Shown: in pieces, positions 1 to 10,459 of the stretch
Position numbering within the stretch: the first letter of the stretch is position 1
How the letters are laid out: each line of letters starts with the position of its first letter
Origin: Eucalyptus grandis
Lineage: Eukaryota; Streptophyta; Magnoliopsida; Myrtales; Myrtaceae
Direction of reading: 5' to 3'
Assembly (NCBI RefSeq): GCF_016545825.1
Contig: NC_052620.1
Location: 930,001 to 994,000, forward strand
DNA length: 64,000 bases
Notes under the pieces: generated by a model
Told to the model about the DNA's origin: nothing
Seen by the model: the letters and a program-made list of their open reading frames with translations, nothing else
Databases searched by the model: none
Program-made: the position numbers and the translations under genes

Positions 1-2465
1 ATATATAGTAAATTGATGATATCTTTAAGCTAATTTACAAGAAGTTTAGGGACTTAAATTAAGAAACGTATCAGAGGTAGGGGTGCAAATGAGAAATCAA
101 CCCGGAAAACATGGAAAAGCCACTTAAAATGGTCATTTAGCCTTCAAGCGGATTTTATAGTTAAGTTATGAGTAAGCCAAAATTTCAAGTGATCCGACGG
201 TAGCAAGTGAAAGGGTCATCGCTCTGACGAGGCATCAGATGGTTCAACCCCAAAATTCTCTGTAGTTTTATAGTTTTGCTAAAATAAGCATGATATATTT
301 TCGTTCCAAAATATTAAAGATATTGAATTCTTATCGATTATGAGGAAAACAGGTGGTGTGAAATTTGAAAGGAGTGCCCCAAATGTGCCAAAGAAAGAGT
401 GGGTTTTCGAGTCTGAAAATGGCCCATGCGCTTTGGATGTTCGGCCCATGGTAAAGCATTCCGAACCGGGTCAAAAGTCACGATGCTCAATCAAAATAGC
501 GAGAACTTTTATTTTTTTTCTTTTTCTTTTTAATTTCAACTCCGTTTCTTCATGAAAAATTAATGGTTTGAACGGGCCTCTCTCCCATATCGATATAAAT
601 GGGAATGCCATTTCTTAAAAATAATCACTGAAATAATTAATTGATAAAAATATTTATATTATCAACAATAGTTTATACATAAATTTTCTTAAATTGTGAA
701 AATATTTTTTGTTTATTCAGTTATATGTGACAAAAACGATTGTTTTTAGATAAATATTTCAATATCATTTATATTCCACGGAACAAAGGGACCTCATGTC
801 ATTTTTTATTTGTTTACGTTAATAACTTAACAATTTTTTTTTCTTGAAAAAGTATTGAAAAAGGAGTTTGGGCTCCACCCTTTCATTTTTTGGCCAATTG
901 GGTTGAGCCAAAAATTTTGCCCTTGTCATGGCTAGCAAGGGCTCGTGATGCCCATGTTGGCCCTTAGTCAGTGGTTGGTGAAGGTTGTTGGTGGCTCCGT
1001 TGGCCCTTTGAACCAAAAAAAGCAAGAAAAAGAAAAAGGTAGAAAAGGAAAAAAAAAAAAAAAAAAAGAAGAGAAATACTAATTGATTAATAAAAAATTC
1101 AATAAAAAATTAAAATTATTCACGTCAATAGTAGCCATACTATATGGGACGGTTGATGTCCATATCAACAATATCCAATTAAAATTGATCGGATGAGCTC
1201 AATTGACAAATTATAAAAAGGTTTATGATTTAATAAGTAAAGTTAAAAAGTTTATGATTGAATTAACAAAAGCTTAATAGGTAAAGAACTTTGTCGGCAA
1301 TTTTCCTTGTCTTTATTGTCATTGTCCGACAAGAAGGTTGGTTCCAAGAGATGTTACCCTGTCGTTTGGCGGGTCGTTTTAATGTCCTAAGGCCTAAGGC
1401 CCCACCTCGGGTCCAACCGAACCCGATCACGTAGGTGTTGCAGATGACCCAACACCAACCTCCTTCAATTCTTCACGGTCGAAATTCCAAGTCAATCTTT
1501 GGTGGCTTTCGAAACCAAAAAGTAACTTTAAAAAAGCCAGCAATTGAAAACGTATTCAATCGAAGGCTGAAGTCAAATCTATTATTCACCTATGACTACG
1601 AAAGGTACGTGATAGATGGGATGCGTTTGATTGGACTTTTGAAGACTTCAAAAGAAAATACAAACACCTTCGGATCAAAGTGGTTTTGCGAAATGCAAAT
1701 AAAATTTTATAAATTGTAACTTAAAAACACATTGAGATCTAATTTTGATTTAAATGGCATTGGGAAAATTCATATTTTGTAAAGCACTTCTACTTTAAAA
1801 AAAATTCGAAATTGGTAAAGGATTCAATAGTCAGCAAGACTTCAATTAAGCCAAATATAGTTATGGATGAGCCATATCTAACACCAGTGGCCTCCTCTTA
1901 GCTTCGGCAACCTCAAGTGATGCGGCCCGGGTTGCACAAACTCATGTGGTCGTCGCTTGGGTCGCGCGAACCCAGGCAACAACCGTCTTAGTCCTGCTCA
2001 CCTAGGTGATGTGGCCTAGATTGCATGACACCGTGCGAGGCTTCCCAACATCTACATTTAGCCAACTGCACATCGGTGGCTTGAATCCTCGTCAGTAATT
2101 TGTGTAAGGTAGAGATATTTCTAAAATTATGAAAATTTAGCAAAAACAAAATTGACTGAAAAAAAAAAGTTTTTGCATGCCAAACATATTTAAAGTTCAA
2201 AGCAATTCTGAACTTGCCTTAAGCCAAAGAACTTTAGAAAATGCATTTAGAAAATGCAATTGTATCTCCCCTAACTCTTAAAAAAAAAAAAAAAAATCAA
2301 CAGGTGATTTTGTATTTGCCTAAAAGATTGTCCAGAGCCCTTGGCAAAGGACTTTCTAAACGCACCCCGAATGGTCAAAGTCCATTTGGAGTTGTTTCCA
2401 AATATCGTTGCTTGACCCTAGAGGTCCCAAACTGTCGATCAAGTCATTCATCCCTGCACGACTTA
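1..2465. other. Intergenic AT-rich DNA, no supported gene
   Basis: Only short open frames without recognisable domains are present. Around 880-1020 there is a small GC-richer patch followed by a long A-rich run near 1035-1070. The DNA from about 1090 to 1300 resembles the arm sequences of the inverted-repeat elements further right, so this is probably a degraded relative of them. Nothing else is seen. Confidence 0.6.
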
Positions 2466-2469
2466 TTGG

Positions 2470-3113
2470 GGTATTTCCGGTCTTTCTTGCTCATACCCAC
2501 CTACAAATTTGGCGAATCTAAGAGGCAAAAATAATGTGAATCTTATAAAATATCGCATCGGCTATTTATGGTCTTTCTTGCTTATACCCACTTGAAAACG
2601 AAGGAAATTTAAGAGGCGAAAATAACGTGAGCCTTATAAAATATCGCATCTGCTATTTTCGGAATTTCTTTCTTATATCCACTTGAAAACTGGGCAAATT
2701 TTAAGAGGTGAAAATAACATAAGCCTTATAAAATATTGTATCGACTATTTCCAGTCTTTCTTGCTTATACCCACCTGAAAATGAAGGAAATTTAAGAGGC
2801 GAAAATAACGTGAGCCTTATAAAATATCGCATATGCTATTTGCTATATTCTTTTTTGCTTATACCTACCTAAAATTGAGGCAAATTGAAGAGGCGAAAAT
2901 AATCTATGCCTTATAAAATATCGCATGGACTATTTCTAGTTTTCCTTGCTTATACCAACATGAAAACGAAGCAAGCTTAAGAGGTGAAAATAACGTGAGC
3001 CTTATAAAATAATGCATCAGCTATTTCCGGTCTTTCTTGCTCATAACTACCTGAAAATTAGGCAAATTTTAAGAGGTGAAAATAACGTGAGCCTTATAAA
3101 ATATTACATTGTC
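2470..3113. repeat. Minisatellite, ~92-bp unit, about 7 copies
   Basis: The landmark CTTATAAAATAT or a one-base variant recurs near 2542, 2633, 2725, 2817, 2910, 3001 and 3093, giving spacings of 91-93 bases. Each unit also holds a 'GGTCTTTCTTGCTTATACCC' type segment and a 'TTTAAGAGGCGAAAATAACG' type segment. Copies differ by a few substitutions, so the array is not recent. There are no unique spacers between copies. Confidence 0.9.
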
Positions 3114-3142
3114 ACCGAAAACAACTTTGCGCAAATTCTTTA

Positions 3143-3767
3143 CGGTACATATGATAGCATTTATGTTATTGTGAATAATTTCTGTTCATAAACATTTTTT
3201 TCTATTTTTGTTCCCTTGACGGGTTTTTAAATATTTGAAAACGTTTGAGAATTGCAAAAAGTTTCTATTCCCAAAACAGAAATTTGTTTAGTACAACTCT
3301 AAATATTTTTGTGACTTGGAATTTCTTTTAATTTATTAATAATTTTGAGCATTTTTCTCTTCTTTTTTTCTTTTTCTTCTTCTTCTTCTTGTCAGCAAGG
3401 TCCCCACTGGCCTCGCCATGGTTGGGCGACACGACCTCGGCCAGCCAAGCGATGCCAACCTTGCGGTAGCTAGGTGAGGCTCAGGGAGACTTCGCCGGTG
3501 ATCGGCAAGCTTGGGGCAACCTTGCCTAGCCAATGGTCAACCATCACCAAGGCTGGCAACCGGTTATGGGGAGAAAAGGAGGAAGAGAAAAAAAAAATGT
3601 TTGTTTCTTGAGTTATTCTCCAAAACAAAAAGTAGTTTTTTTCTTGTTCTTCCAAATTTGTTCCCAGGAATAAAACCTATACAAACGGATTTTTGTTCTA
3701 TTTTTGTTTTGAGAAACTAAAAACTAAAAAATGAAAAAGAAAAATATAAACGTTACCAAACGCGTCC
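3143..3767. mobile_element. PIF/Harbinger-like non-autonomous element with GC-richer core
   Basis: The element is 625 bp and is flanked by TTA on both sides (3140-3142 and 3768-3770). Its ends are imperfect inverted repeats: the right end reads GGACGCGTTTGGTAACGTTTAT on the complement, and the left end has a diverged version containing GATAGCATTTATGTT. AT-rich arms surround a GC-richer core at about 3390-3560. No transposase is encoded. A three-base TTA duplication is typical of PIF/Harbinger and Tourist-like MITEs. The element at 62190 has the same termini and design. Confidence 0.6.
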
Positions 3768-3770
3768 TTA

Positions 3771-6183
3771 GTAACTCCTAGTGAGTGGACTCCTCTCGCA
3801 ATGCATACATTTAAGCCGATATTTTGACCTCACTTCCGACTCTTCCTTTACTTAGCGGAAACTATTAATGTAGAAATGAAAATTGATATTTTGAGTTTTT
3901 TCAGAAATTGATTCAAATTTTAATGAATCTGTTGCTTTAATTCGTCGCCACCCGAGTAGGAAAAAGGCTTTCGATTGATGTTCGAGACAGATCTATTTAC
4001 AATTCCACAATGATCCGACGAATTCTCAGAAGAACCATTCTTCGGTAGATCGTAGAAAATTAGAAATGGACTTGCGCTGATGCGAGCTTGCTGCCCAAGG
4101 CACAGTTGGGCAAAGCTACTATTTATAATTTATGTAATTAGTATCGTCTCAATCATTAATTATGGAAGCCTTATCTTGAGCCTCCTTAATCAATTAGATT
4201 TTTTTTTTGTTTATAACAATAGATATGGGCTTGATTTTTATATTATCTATGAGAAAGAGAAGTAATGAATAAAAAAAGCAAGATTATAGAAAAACCAATC
4301 GGTAATGTAGTTGAATGAAAATTATAAAGTTCTACTTTTATTAGATTAAAAAAAAAAGGAATTTATTTGCCTAAAGAATAAGGGGTGGACCAATCGTGCT
4401 ACAAAGCCAAACAATTGTGCAATGAACAATTAATGTCATTGTCTCTAAAGTCTCTTTCTTGTTTGATTGAGATTGAAAACAAAATCGATGGTGAATTTGT
4501 CATTGTCCGCAGGCCCTTTTCACAGCTCCTTACCAAGGATTCTCTAAGAGTAAGAGATACAAGCAAACCTAGAATGAGACAGCTTCCTTTACTCATGTCA
4601 TTTTTTCTAGTCTTTCGTTTATTTTTATTTTTTTTTTTTGCCGAAAAAAATTTCATACTTATCTTCACTTCAAAACTCCGGCCCTTTTTTGGTTGCCGGA
4701 GATATGCCCACCGTCGTTCGGCAGGCTTGGGCAGAGATTTTTGCTCATTGGACTCGATTCGACTGGATAAGATTTGGGCAAATTTCAAAAATGGTTTTTC
4801 ATTAAAGCTCCAACCAGGCTTGACTAGACAAGCTCAATTCTGACATTTTACGTGGACCCTTTAAATGTCACGGCAAGTCCTGATGTCAAGTCTAATCAAA
4901 ACCCAATTATCCATATCGCAAAATTCCAGTAGATCCAACCCCGGTCCACCTGCGGTTCACCTCTAAAAAGTAAATGTAGATGGCCTCCCACATACCTTTC
5001 TCAATATGGAGTCGTTTCTAGATCAATTTAATGCGCCAACAATGTCATTGAATTCTCCTGCCTTTCCGGCTAAAAACAGAAAGTGATCTCTCTCCATCGA
5101 ACCTATGCTTTTCCCGTAGAAAAACACGAACGCATTAGGGTTTTCTTTCTGAACCAAAGAAAAATAAAAAAAAAAGTTATGAGCCTCGAGGTCCCCCACC
5201 AAGCATTCCTCCACAACTCATCTTTTGCTAATATACCAAGAAAAAGGCCAAAGGGTGAAGAAGCTATAGTCGCGTTGACTTCTCAAGGCCCATATGTTCT
5301 CGAGAAAGAATAATTGTGCACGAGCAAATCGTTGGTGCTCGACTCATGAATTCTCTATGGTTTTTTGAGTTCCCATCCGTCGATTCGGATTAGGAGAGGC
5401 CAAGGAAGACACGGCAAAAGTAAAAATTTGGTAGTTGTTGGGAGCTCTTAGTCGGCAAAGATAGAGTTCAACGAGATGACTGAACAATCGCCGGCGACTA
5501 GGACAAAGAGAAATTACTGAGTTCCGAGACACGGGGATCGATGAATAAAGCTCGGTTCGATCAACAATAGGGCCTCGGAAATGGGTCCGATAATCTCGGG
5601 TGCAATTCGCTCGGGTATGCTGATAATGTCCTCCGGAGATCATGTTGCAATAGAGCCGTAGATGACGGAGGCCATTGAATACGAAGGATGGGCTGTCGTA
5701 ACCATCGGGAAGTGGAGCCAGGAGCCGCAGAAGCAAACCGTCGTCGTTGGGTTTGCTCGGTAATCATTCGTAAATGGACGTCGGTGAATTTTAAGAGTCG
5801 GGTCGTATATATGTGCTTTTCTCCTTTTTTTAAACCGTTGGCGATCATCAATAGTAATAGAAATATCGATATGGGATTTGTAACGTGACGTGGACTGGTC
5901 AACCAATCAATGAACGAGCATCAGCAGCGCTGTGGCGAGGCCCTCGTAATCAATGAACGGTCCTGACATCAGGACTTCCAATGCATGGCTTCAGAAAAGC
6001 AAAGCAGAAGAGACAAGTGTTTACTGATGGGCCCCACTTTCACCTGTTCCGCCCTCCTAAATTAACCAATCCGCAACCGCAACGGGAGGCCCACCTGCAG
6101 ACTCGGACCCATGAACCGCGCGACACGTTAAACCGAGGAGTAGGAGAGTGAACCCCACCATCATCGTGCCCTGCATCTCCGCA
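3771..6183. other. Intergenic DNA upstream of the carboxylesterase
   Basis: No gene can be supported. Between 5344 and 5906 several overlapping open frames occur on the minus strand in all three frames. None has a recognisable domain, and they read as chance frames. The last few hundred bases before 6184 should contain the promoter of the carboxylesterase, but no clear TATA box was found. Confidence 0.5.
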
Positions 6184-7202
6184 ATGGCGACTTCGGCGAA
6201 GAAACCCGCCCCGTCCTCGCCGGAGATGCCCTGGAAGACCCGCGTCGCCGTCGCCGTCATCAGCCGCGTCACCGACCTCTGCTGCCGCTCCGACGGCACC
6301 GTCAACCGACGCCTCCTCGGCTTCCTCAACTTCAAGTCCCCTCCCAACCCCGACCCCGTCCGCGGCGTCTCCTCCTCCGACGTCACCGTCGACCCCTCCC
6401 GCCCCCTCTGGTTCCGCGTCTTCGCCCCCTCCGCCCCGGCCTCCCCGCTGCTTCCCTCCCCGTCCTCGTCTTCTTCCACGGCGGCGGCTTCTGCTACCTC
6501 GGCGCCGCCTCCTCGGCCTACGACGCCGTCTGCCGCCGCTTCGCCCGCAAGCTCCCCGCCGTCGTCGTCTCCGTCGACTACCGCCTCGCCCCCGAGCACC
6601 GCTTCCCCTCCCAGTACGACGATGGCTTCGACGTCCTCCGCTTCCTCGACGAGACCCCCTCCGCCCTGCCCCCGTCGCCGACGTCTCCAAGTGCTTCCTC
6701 GCCGGGGACAGCGCCGGGGCCAATATCGCGCACCACGTGGCTGTGAGGGCCTCCCTGCCGGAGCGGAAGCTCGCGAGGGTCCGATTGGTGGGGCTGGTGG
6801 CGATCCAGCCCTTCTTCGGGGGTGCGGAGCGGACGGAATCGGAGATCCGGCTGACGGGAGCGCCGCTGGTGTCGGTGCCCCGGACGGACTGGTGCTGGAG
6901 GGCGTTCTTGCCGGAGGGAGCCGACCGGGACCACGGGGCGGTGAACGTGAGCGGGCCGAACGCGGCGGACGTGGCGGGGCTGGAGGAATTCCCGGCGACG
7001 GTGGTGTTCGTCGGGGTTCGACCCACTGAGGGACTGGCAGAAGAGGTACTGCGAGTGGCTGAGGAAGTCCGGCAAGGCGGCCGAGCTGGTGGAGTTCCCG
7101 ACCATGTTCCACGCCTTCTACATATTCCCGGAGGTGGCCCAGTCCACCCAGTTGATCCTCAAGGTCAAGGATTTCGTCCACAACCTCCTCTCCACAGAAT
7201 AA
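6184..7202 (+). CDS. CXE18: Carboxylesterase, CXE18-like (GID1-type alpha/beta hydrolase), with apparent frameshifts
   Basis: Plant class-I carboxylesterase, a serine hydrolase of short esters, presumably cytosolic. The start is the ATG opening [12 protein letters not shown]. The protein shows the oxyanion-hole motif HGGGF (about 6477-6491), [10 protein letters not shown] (about 6571-6600), the nucleophile elbow GDSAG (about 6706-6720), FDPLRDW, and the histidine region FHAFYIFPE near the C-terminus. It is intronless, as usual for the family, and would be about 340 residues against 336 in Arabidopsis CXE18. The frame breaks three times: near 6450-6461, at the C5 run near 6672-6676 and at the G4 run near 7013-7016. 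All are in or beside homopolymers, so assembly errors are likely; a recent pseudogene is the alternative. It is very GC-rich, which creates long false frames on the other strand. Its 3' flank is repeated downstream at 8133, 12048 and 13440. Family is certain; the exact CXE number is inferred. Confidence 0.85.
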
Positions 7203-8132
7203 ATCTTTGTTAATCTATTCAGAAATCATTGCTAGGAGTTGTGTTGTTTACGGTCGAGGCTATAGGTTCCCGACCTGAAACCAGGAAACCGACCTCTAAA
7301 ATTTAGAACCAGGAACCAGATCGGGCGGTTCGAGGGCGGCTGGTTCCTGTCTGGTTTCCGGTGGTAGAAAAGCATAGGTCTTAGGACTTGTTGTTTTTCT
7401 ATGTATGGTCCGCCTGGGCACCAATGGCGATGTAATAAACCAGAATTTGTTTTGTTGGATGATGCAGTGGTTTTTGACCTCTCGTCAGCTCCCTTTTTGC
7501 TTATGCCAACAATTACCCTCCTTTAATCCGTCATTAATTTTACAAAATTAATTTTAGATGTAAAATTCCAGTAGCATAAATGTTCTTCTTCACTCGAGTC
7601 GGTCGCCATGGAGGTGCACGATATTTGATTTGAATGGACGAATATGGTGCAGCGTGCTTCCCGGGCGTGCTTGCCGGAATATGTCATCACGTTGAGGGCA
7701 AATTCTGCATTTCTCTAATCATGCATGTGAATTCCCCTGTTTTCACTTGTTCTCCTCTTTGATTAGACGAAACGAACTTTGAACGAATATACTCATGAAT
7801 CCGAAGCCCTTGCTTTGTCCTGGGTTTCCATCAAAAGCTAACCCTGAAAATCGACTCGACCCTGCGTGTTACCCGAATCGGTGATGAAGCAAAAGGACGG
7901 CACGAAATCGATCGAGATGCAGAGAGTTATTTTCCGGACAAATTGATGATCTAGTAAGGGCGTGGAATCTTGTAAGTTGGATTTTTTTTCTGGCCGAATA
8001 AAGGGTCTTTTGGCATGTTTGATGCGGACAGAGATGATAAGACCAGAGATAGGCTCAGGGAATGTGTACTGATTCGGTTTCAGCAGCAACAATTTCTCCT
8101 TGAAAAACTCCGCAAACCCGACCGTAATCATC
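7190..8132 (+). repeat. Duplicated CXE 3'-flank unit, copy A (uninterrupted)
   Basis: This roughly 940-bp unit begins at the last codons and 3' flank of the carboxylesterase. It is repeated in diverged form from 8133 (copy B) and in part from 13440 (copy C). Landmarks shared by the copies are AATCATTG(C/T)TAGGA near the start, CGTCAGCTCCCTTTTT, TTTTCACTTGTT, GAAAATCGACTC and ACAAATTGATGATCTA. Copy A keeps the unbroken sequence around GATGTAAAATTCC (about 7556), which is the empty version of the transposon insertion site in copy B. Confidence 0.8.
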
Positions 8133-8471
8133 TCTCCACAAAACAAATCTTTTTAATCTATTGAGAAATCATTGTTAGGAAATGTGTTGATTAGAGTCGG
8201 GGCAATCGGATCCTGACCTGAAACCTGGAAACTAACCTCAAAGATCAGAACCAGGAAACGGATTGGGTGGTTCTAGGGCAGCCGGTTCCAGTCGGATTTT
8301 GTCTTTTTCCGTATCGCCTACGTGGGCAGTGATGGCGATTAAATAAACTATAGTTTGTTTCGTTAGATGATGTAGTGGTTTGATTTCTCGTCAGCTCCCT
8401 TTTTTCTCATGCCACTAATTACCCTCCTCTAATTCATCATTAATTTTGTAAAATTACTTTGAGATGTAATT
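8133..8471 (+). repeat. Duplicated CXE 3'-flank unit, copy B, left part
   Basis: Matches copy A from about 7192 to 7565, including the first bases after the carboxylesterase stop, the 'gaaccaggaa' segments and the 'cgtcagctccc' block. It stops at GATGTAATT, where the composite transposon begins, and resumes at 12049. No coding remnant of the esterase can be read here beyond a few bases. Confidence 0.8.
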
Positions 8472-8846
8472 TAGGTTGTGCCGACACATTCTAGAAGTTT
8501 CCGTGTCATGTCAGACACCCCGACACATGTCGGACACGCTCGGACACGCTTCGACAGGTGATCAACGCGTACACGTGATAAACTCTTTTGGCATCGTTCG
8601 GACACGCGTGTCCGAAATTATGAGAGGTGTCGGTTTCCAAGGCAAGCATGCAAGTGCGAAGGTCGTTGAAGAGGTGATGGAGTGGAGGCGAGGATCACAA
8701 GCGACAACAAGGCTATGACTGGAAGGGAGGGCCAGAGGAAGAGCGACCCGAGAGCCGCGACTGCGATGCCACCATGGAGGGCTGGAGGCTGTGGCTACGA
8801 CTACAGTTGCGAAGGAGGGAGGACCAGAGGCGAGCAATTCCAAGAG

Positions 8847-10126
8847 GGGAAAATGTCACAAATAGTCCCTATATTTTCACTCCATGTCTAATTTCGTCAC
8901 CGAACTTTCGATTGGCTCAATTTGGTCTGACTATTGATAAAATGTCCGATTTAGTCCTTGAACTTTCGAATGGCTCAATTTGGTCCTAAACTATTAATAA
9001 AATGTCCGATCTAGTCCACAACTTTCGATCGGCTCAAGTTGGTCCCTGAACTATGATGAAATGTCCGATCTAGTCCTTCATTACTATTTTCTTTTTCTTT
9101 TTTCCCTTTTTTCCTTTTTTTTTTCCTTTTTTTCCCTTTTTTTTTTTTCCTTTTTTTCCCTTTTTTTTTTTTCGCTTTCCCTCTGCGGAGCCGGCGGAGG
9201 GCGGCGTCCGGCGAGGAGCCCTCGCCCGGATCGGCGGGCCCCTCGCGGCGTCCCTCGCAGCGGGCGAGGGCTCTCCCTCGCCGGCGTCGGCGAGGGCTCT
9301 CCCTCGCGGATCCGGCGAGGGGCCCTCCTCGCCGGCGTCGGCGAGGGCTCTCCTCGCGGATCGGCGAGGGGCCCACCTCGCCGGCGTCTGCGCGGGCTCT
9401 CCTCGCCGGATCTGCGAGGGAGAGTCCCGCCCGCTTGCGAGGGACGCCGCGAGGGGCCCTCGCCCTCGCCCTCGCCCGACGCCGGCGAGGGCTCTCCCTC
9501 GCGACGCCGACGGAGGCGGCCCCTCGCCGAGATCTGCGAGGAGAGCCCCTCGCCGGCGTCGGGCGAGGGCTCCCTCGCAAGATCGGCGAGGGCCCCTCGC
9601 CCTCGCCCGACGCCCGGCAAGGGGCTCTCCCTCGCCGACACACGGCGGGACGGCCCCTCGCCCGTCTGCGAGGGAGAGCCCCTCGCCGGCGTCGGGCGAG
9701 GGCTCCCCTCGCAAGATCGGCGAGGACTCGCCGCTGCGAGGGACGCCGACGAGGGGTCCTCGCCGATCGGCGAGGGGCTCCCTCCGGACGCCCTCCCGGC
9801 CCTCATGCTCAGGCGAGGGAAAGCGTTAAAAAAAAAAAAAAAAAAAAAAGGAAAAAAGGGAAAAAAAAAAAAAGGAAGAAAATAAATAGTAACGAAGGAC
9901 TAGATCGGACATTTCATCATAGTTAAGGACCAACTTGAGCGATCGAAAGTTCGGGGACTAGATCGGACATTTTATTAATAGTTTAGGGACTAAATTGAGC
10001 CATTCGAAAATTCATGGACTAGATCGACATTTTATCGATAGTTCGAGAGATCAAATGAGCCAATCAAAGTTCGCCAGTGAAATGGACATTGAGTGAAAAT
10101 ATAGGGACTATTTGTGACATTTTCCC
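8847..10126. mobile_element. Mutator-like inverted-repeat element (MULE MITE) with GC-rich core
   Basis: A 1280-bp element with a perfect 9-bp target duplication TTCCAAGAG at 8838-8846 and 10127-10135. Its termini GGGAAAATGTCACAAATAGT and ACTATTTGTGACATTTTCCC are exact inverted repeats. Inverted similarity continues through arms of about 230 bp built from repeated 'tccgatctagtcc', 'ctttcgatcggctcaa' and 'ggtccctgaacta' segments. T- and A-rich spacers then lead to a GC-rich core (about 9180-9830). No transposase frame is present. It lies inside the outer element 8472-12047. Long inverted repeats with a 9-bp duplication are the Mutator hallmark. Confidence 0.85.
9180..9830. repeat. GC-rich tandem core with ~50-bp period
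   Basis: The core is made of variants of GGCGAGGGCTCTCCCTCGC, CTCGCCGGCGTC and GGATC(C)GGCGAGG. The landmark CCGGCGTCGG/TG appears at 9281, 9332 and 9381, a period of about 50 bp. The motifs are partly self-complementary, so the core can fold. It is open in several frames on both strands (Arg/Pro/Ser/Gly-rich), but these are by-products of composition, not genes. Confidence 0.8.
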
Positions 10127-10459
10127 TTCCAAGAGAGCAAAGATCACGAAGAAGAGTCGTGGGAGGAGGAGTCATTGGCTACTAGGGTTTTCAAGCTTGC
10201 TTCTATTTTAGTTTTAGGCTTTTAACAAGAAAAGTAGAAAAAATAAATTAAAAGTAGGGGTTTTGATGGGACTTGGCATGAAGGGGGTAGGTGGAGTGTG
10301 ATTTGAATTTTCAAGAAAGGAACTGACAAATTGTGAAGGGAAAGGAACGCGGGACAAAGAGGATGAAATAAATGGGTGGGGGACTTTTTTTTTGGGTCAA
10401 AAAATAAAAGCATTAAAATAATTTTTTTTTGGAGGATAGGGGTTGGTAAAATAAAATAA

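Noticed and set aside
2470..3113. CRISPR-like array
   Set aside because: The 92-bp units are directly adjacent with no unique spacers, and the DNA is a plant genome.
5344..5906. Overlapping minus-strand frames of 88-130 codons
   Set aside because: No domain, no splice pattern, all three frames open; not distinguishable from chance.
6040..7181. Long minus-strand open frames of 328 and 374 codons
   Set aside because: They are the antisense of the GC-rich carboxylesterase, whose motifs lie on the plus strand.
8476..8843. Short frames at the left end of the composite transposon
   Set aside because: They fall in subterminal GTGTCGG-type repeat DNA of the outer element and show no transposase motif.
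9011..9926. Several long open frames (up to ~270 codons) on both strands, rich in Arg, Pro, Ser and Gly
   Set aside because: They overlap in many frames at once, lie in the GC-rich tandem core of a transposon and have no domain; stop codons are simply rare in this composition.
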